A DNA stretch of 64,000 bases, from NCBI GenBank assembly GCA_963819885.1, contig CAWFXV010000017.1, positions 4,537 to 68,536 on the forward strand, written 5' to 3'. How positions within the stretch are numbered: the first letter of the stretch is position 1; each line of letters begins with the position of its first letter. The notes under the pieces are model-generated. The model saw nothing but the letters and a program-made list of their open reading frames with translations. It did no database searches and was not told the DNA's origin. The position numbers and the translations under genes are program-made. Positions 62,181 to 64,000 of the stretch are shown piece after piece. The DNA comes from JACVRX01 sp963819885. GTDB taxonomy: Bacteria; Actinomycetota; Actinomycetes; Jiangellales; Jiangellaceae.

Positions 62181-64000
62181 CTACGGCGGTTGGGGCGCTT
62201 GTTCTGCTGGTGGTTCTGGCAGTGTCATCTGCGCTGAGGCGGCTCGTCGAGCGGTTCGGGGCAGGCCGGCTTTGCCCGGTGGGTTGCCCGGTGGGCTTCC
62301 TGGTCCGGGCACGGTGGGTGGTCTGGCATCTTCTGCCGTCCCCGTGGTCCTCGGTCGTCGTGGCCGGGTTGGCGGTTCACTTGGCGGGGTCCGGCCGGCG
62401 TCCGCCGATGGCCGGGTGCCGGCGTTGGCTCGGTTCTGGTTGCGTGGGTGTCGGGGGTCGTCGGGTGCGACGAAGGCTCGTTTGCCGGTGCCGGGTACGA
62501 GGGCCCAGTGCAGGCGGGTTTTCAGGTCGTGGTGGAACCCGCACAGCGGGTCCAACTCGTCCAGGCGGGTGTGCTTGGTGTCTGCGCCCAGGGCTTCTGG
62601 TGGTCGTATTCGATCCGCCGACGGTCGCAGCCTTGGACCGAGCACCGGGGGTTGGTCCACAGCAGGGCGATCTTCTGCGCGGTGGTCGGCCCGCGGCCCA
62701 GGTGGGTGACGTTGGCCACGTCGACCCCGTCGGTGATGACCAGTTTGACGATGGCCTCGCCGAGTAGGTCTCGGGCGACCGAGATCGGGACTGGGCCGAC
62801 GCCGGCGATTTCGCACAGTTCCTCACCGGCGACGTGGCCGCGGCGCAACGCTGCTGCGTCGACCCGCAGCAGGGCCAGATACCGCGGATTGGTCGATGGC
62901 CGTACCGCGCACCCCGACCCCGATCGCGGCCAACGCTTCCGGTGGCGCCGGCGTTGGCGGCGAAGATCCCCGGATCACCCACGGTGGCGGTACCCGGCTC
63001 GTGGTCACCGTCGGCGCCCGGGCCAGTCCGGCCGGCCGGGCCGGGCGTCTGCTGCTCGCCGCTCGCAGTCGCCGGCTCCGCGGCCGCGGCCCGGCTGGCC
63101 GCGCCATCGAGCCCGGCATCGGCGCCAACCCCGTCCGCGCCAGCCCCAGCGGCGCCAGCTCCGGCGGCGTCAGCCTCAGCGGCTTCGTCTCGCCGCCGGC
63201 GGTCTCGGTCCCGCAGGTGTCGGCCGCCGGCGGCAGTCCGCGCCGCGGCGGCGTCGCGCCTGTCCGCGGCGGTCTTGGCGGTGTCGGCATCGCCGTCGCC
63301 CGCATCGCCCGCCGACTGGGTGGGCTGGTCGCAGTCACAGTGTCCGGCGGCGTGTTCGGCCAGGTGGATCAGCGCGTCGAAGGCGTAGGCGTCGGGGTGT
63401 TCGCGCCGGCCGGCCCGAGAAGCGGTTTTGAAGATCCGGTCGATGATCGGATCCAGCACGGTGTTGAACAACGCGCCGGCTTGTGGGCTGCCCTTGGCGT
63501 GTAGGTTCCAGAACCCCTCGCCGTCGGTCCAGCGGCGCAACCGGCGACCGGCATGTAGCCGCCGGTTGGTCGCCTCCGGGTCCGGATCGGCCGCGGCGCG
63601 GACCCGGGCGCATTCCTCCCGCAACTCCGCCAGCGACACTTGCCGGGCCAGTTCGGTCAGCCGGCGCTCGGCCGCCGGGTTCGCGGCGGCCGCGCTGCTG
63701 ATCAGCCCGGCCTGCGCCGGAGACAGCTCACCCCGGCGGATCGCCTTGTCCAGCTCCGGCTGCCCGGGCAACCGGTGTGAGGTGTCCATCGCGTCTTTGG
63801 CCGCCCCCGCCGAGGTGCCGGCCTTGCCGGCCAACTCCTCCGCCGCCGAACGGGTACCGCGACGGTGCGGCTGGTGCGTCTCGGCCACCCGGCGGGCCAG
63901 CAGCGTCTTGCCCGCCGCGCACAACCGCTCGGCGGCGTCGAACACCTGCCACAACTCGCGGGCCGCCGACCCGGAGAAGGCGTCCGGGATCCAGCCGGTC
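62181..64000 (-). pseudogene. DUF222/HNH endonuclease gene, frameshifted, 5' end outside window
   Basis: The N-terminal DUF222 region reads well from the window edge: ELWQVFDAAERLCAAGKTLLARRVAETH, then GELSPAQAGLISSAAAANP and RRLRRWTDGEGFWNLHAKG. A long Ala/Gly/Asp-rich linker follows. Near 62900 the sense moves to another frame (NPRYLALLRVDAAALRRGHV, then GEELCEIAGVGPVPISVARDLLG). At about 62565 it moves again from CSVQGCDRRRIEYDHQKPWAQ to HTRLDELDPLCGFHHDLKT, explained by two extra bases. HNH residues are all still readable. Two frame changes mean no intact nuclease. These genes are multi-copy in actinobacteria. Confidence 0.72.

Overview
The window comes from a high-GC actinobacterium. The strongest evidence is a complete Pup-proteasome locus (arc, dop, pup, prcB, prcA, pafA, pafB, pafC), rbpA, a polyprenol-mannose synthase/Lnt pair, and many GTG starts with 4-base gene overlaps. 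I can place it within Actinomycetes but not at genus level. I saw no rRNA, tRNA or CRISPR array.

Left part (1-8.1 kb): accessory and decaying material. It holds a secreted protein cut by the window edge, a HAD phosphatase overlapping a catalytically degenerate NodB deacetylase next to its intact twin, a broken substrate-binding/VWA gene, a DUF11-type secreted protein, a GNAT, DUF2630 and a PrmC-like methyltransferase. A shredded tyrosine-recombinase remnant and a three-gene toxin-antitoxin-like operon follow.

8.1-16.1 kb: a leftward series araC, VOC, MFS, VOC, DUF1801, class II uvrA-like. The araC/VOC junction has been copied onto the MFS/VOC junction. A hydrolase, a vapBC pair and an SDR follow.

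16.1-28.1 kb: GDPD, a TetR-MFS efflux pair with a clear operator, a uridine-kinase-like gene, deformylase, a UMF1-type MFS, rbpA, the lnt-ppm-fxsA operon and an amidohydrolase.

28.2-37.8 kb: a translationally coupled lysine-degradation operon: lysine 6-transaminase, a frameshifted aldehyde dehydrogenase, a fused E1 alpha/beta 2-oxoacid dehydrogenase and a glutaryl-CoA dehydrogenase. It can be read as lysine to crotonyl-CoA via 2-aminoadipate. An AsnC regulator, a class V PLP enzyme and an M24 peptidase lie beside it.

37.8-59.1 kb: the proteasome/Tat/helY neighbourhood, nearly all on the minus strand: M50 protease, trmI, arc, an oxidoreductase, dop, pup, prcB, prcA, pafA, FKBP lipoprotein, then pafB, pafC, a small membrane protein, tatA, tatC, dagK, helY. 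Between the FKBP gene and pafB sit a DUF3866 gene on the other strand and an AbiEi/DUF559-type gene bracketed by two ~100-bp palindromic elements.

59.1-64 kb: a 57-bp tandem repeat that also occurs as a single copy 24 kb away, a RecB-type nuclease, a DUF427 protein, a GNAT, and a frameshifted DUF222/HNH endonuclease gene running off the right edge.

The most noteworthy signals are the two families of intergenic repeats (palindromic elements around the AbiEi gene; the 57-bp repeat in two divergent promoter regions), the copied araC/VOC junction, and the lysine operon with its fused E1 and frameshift.
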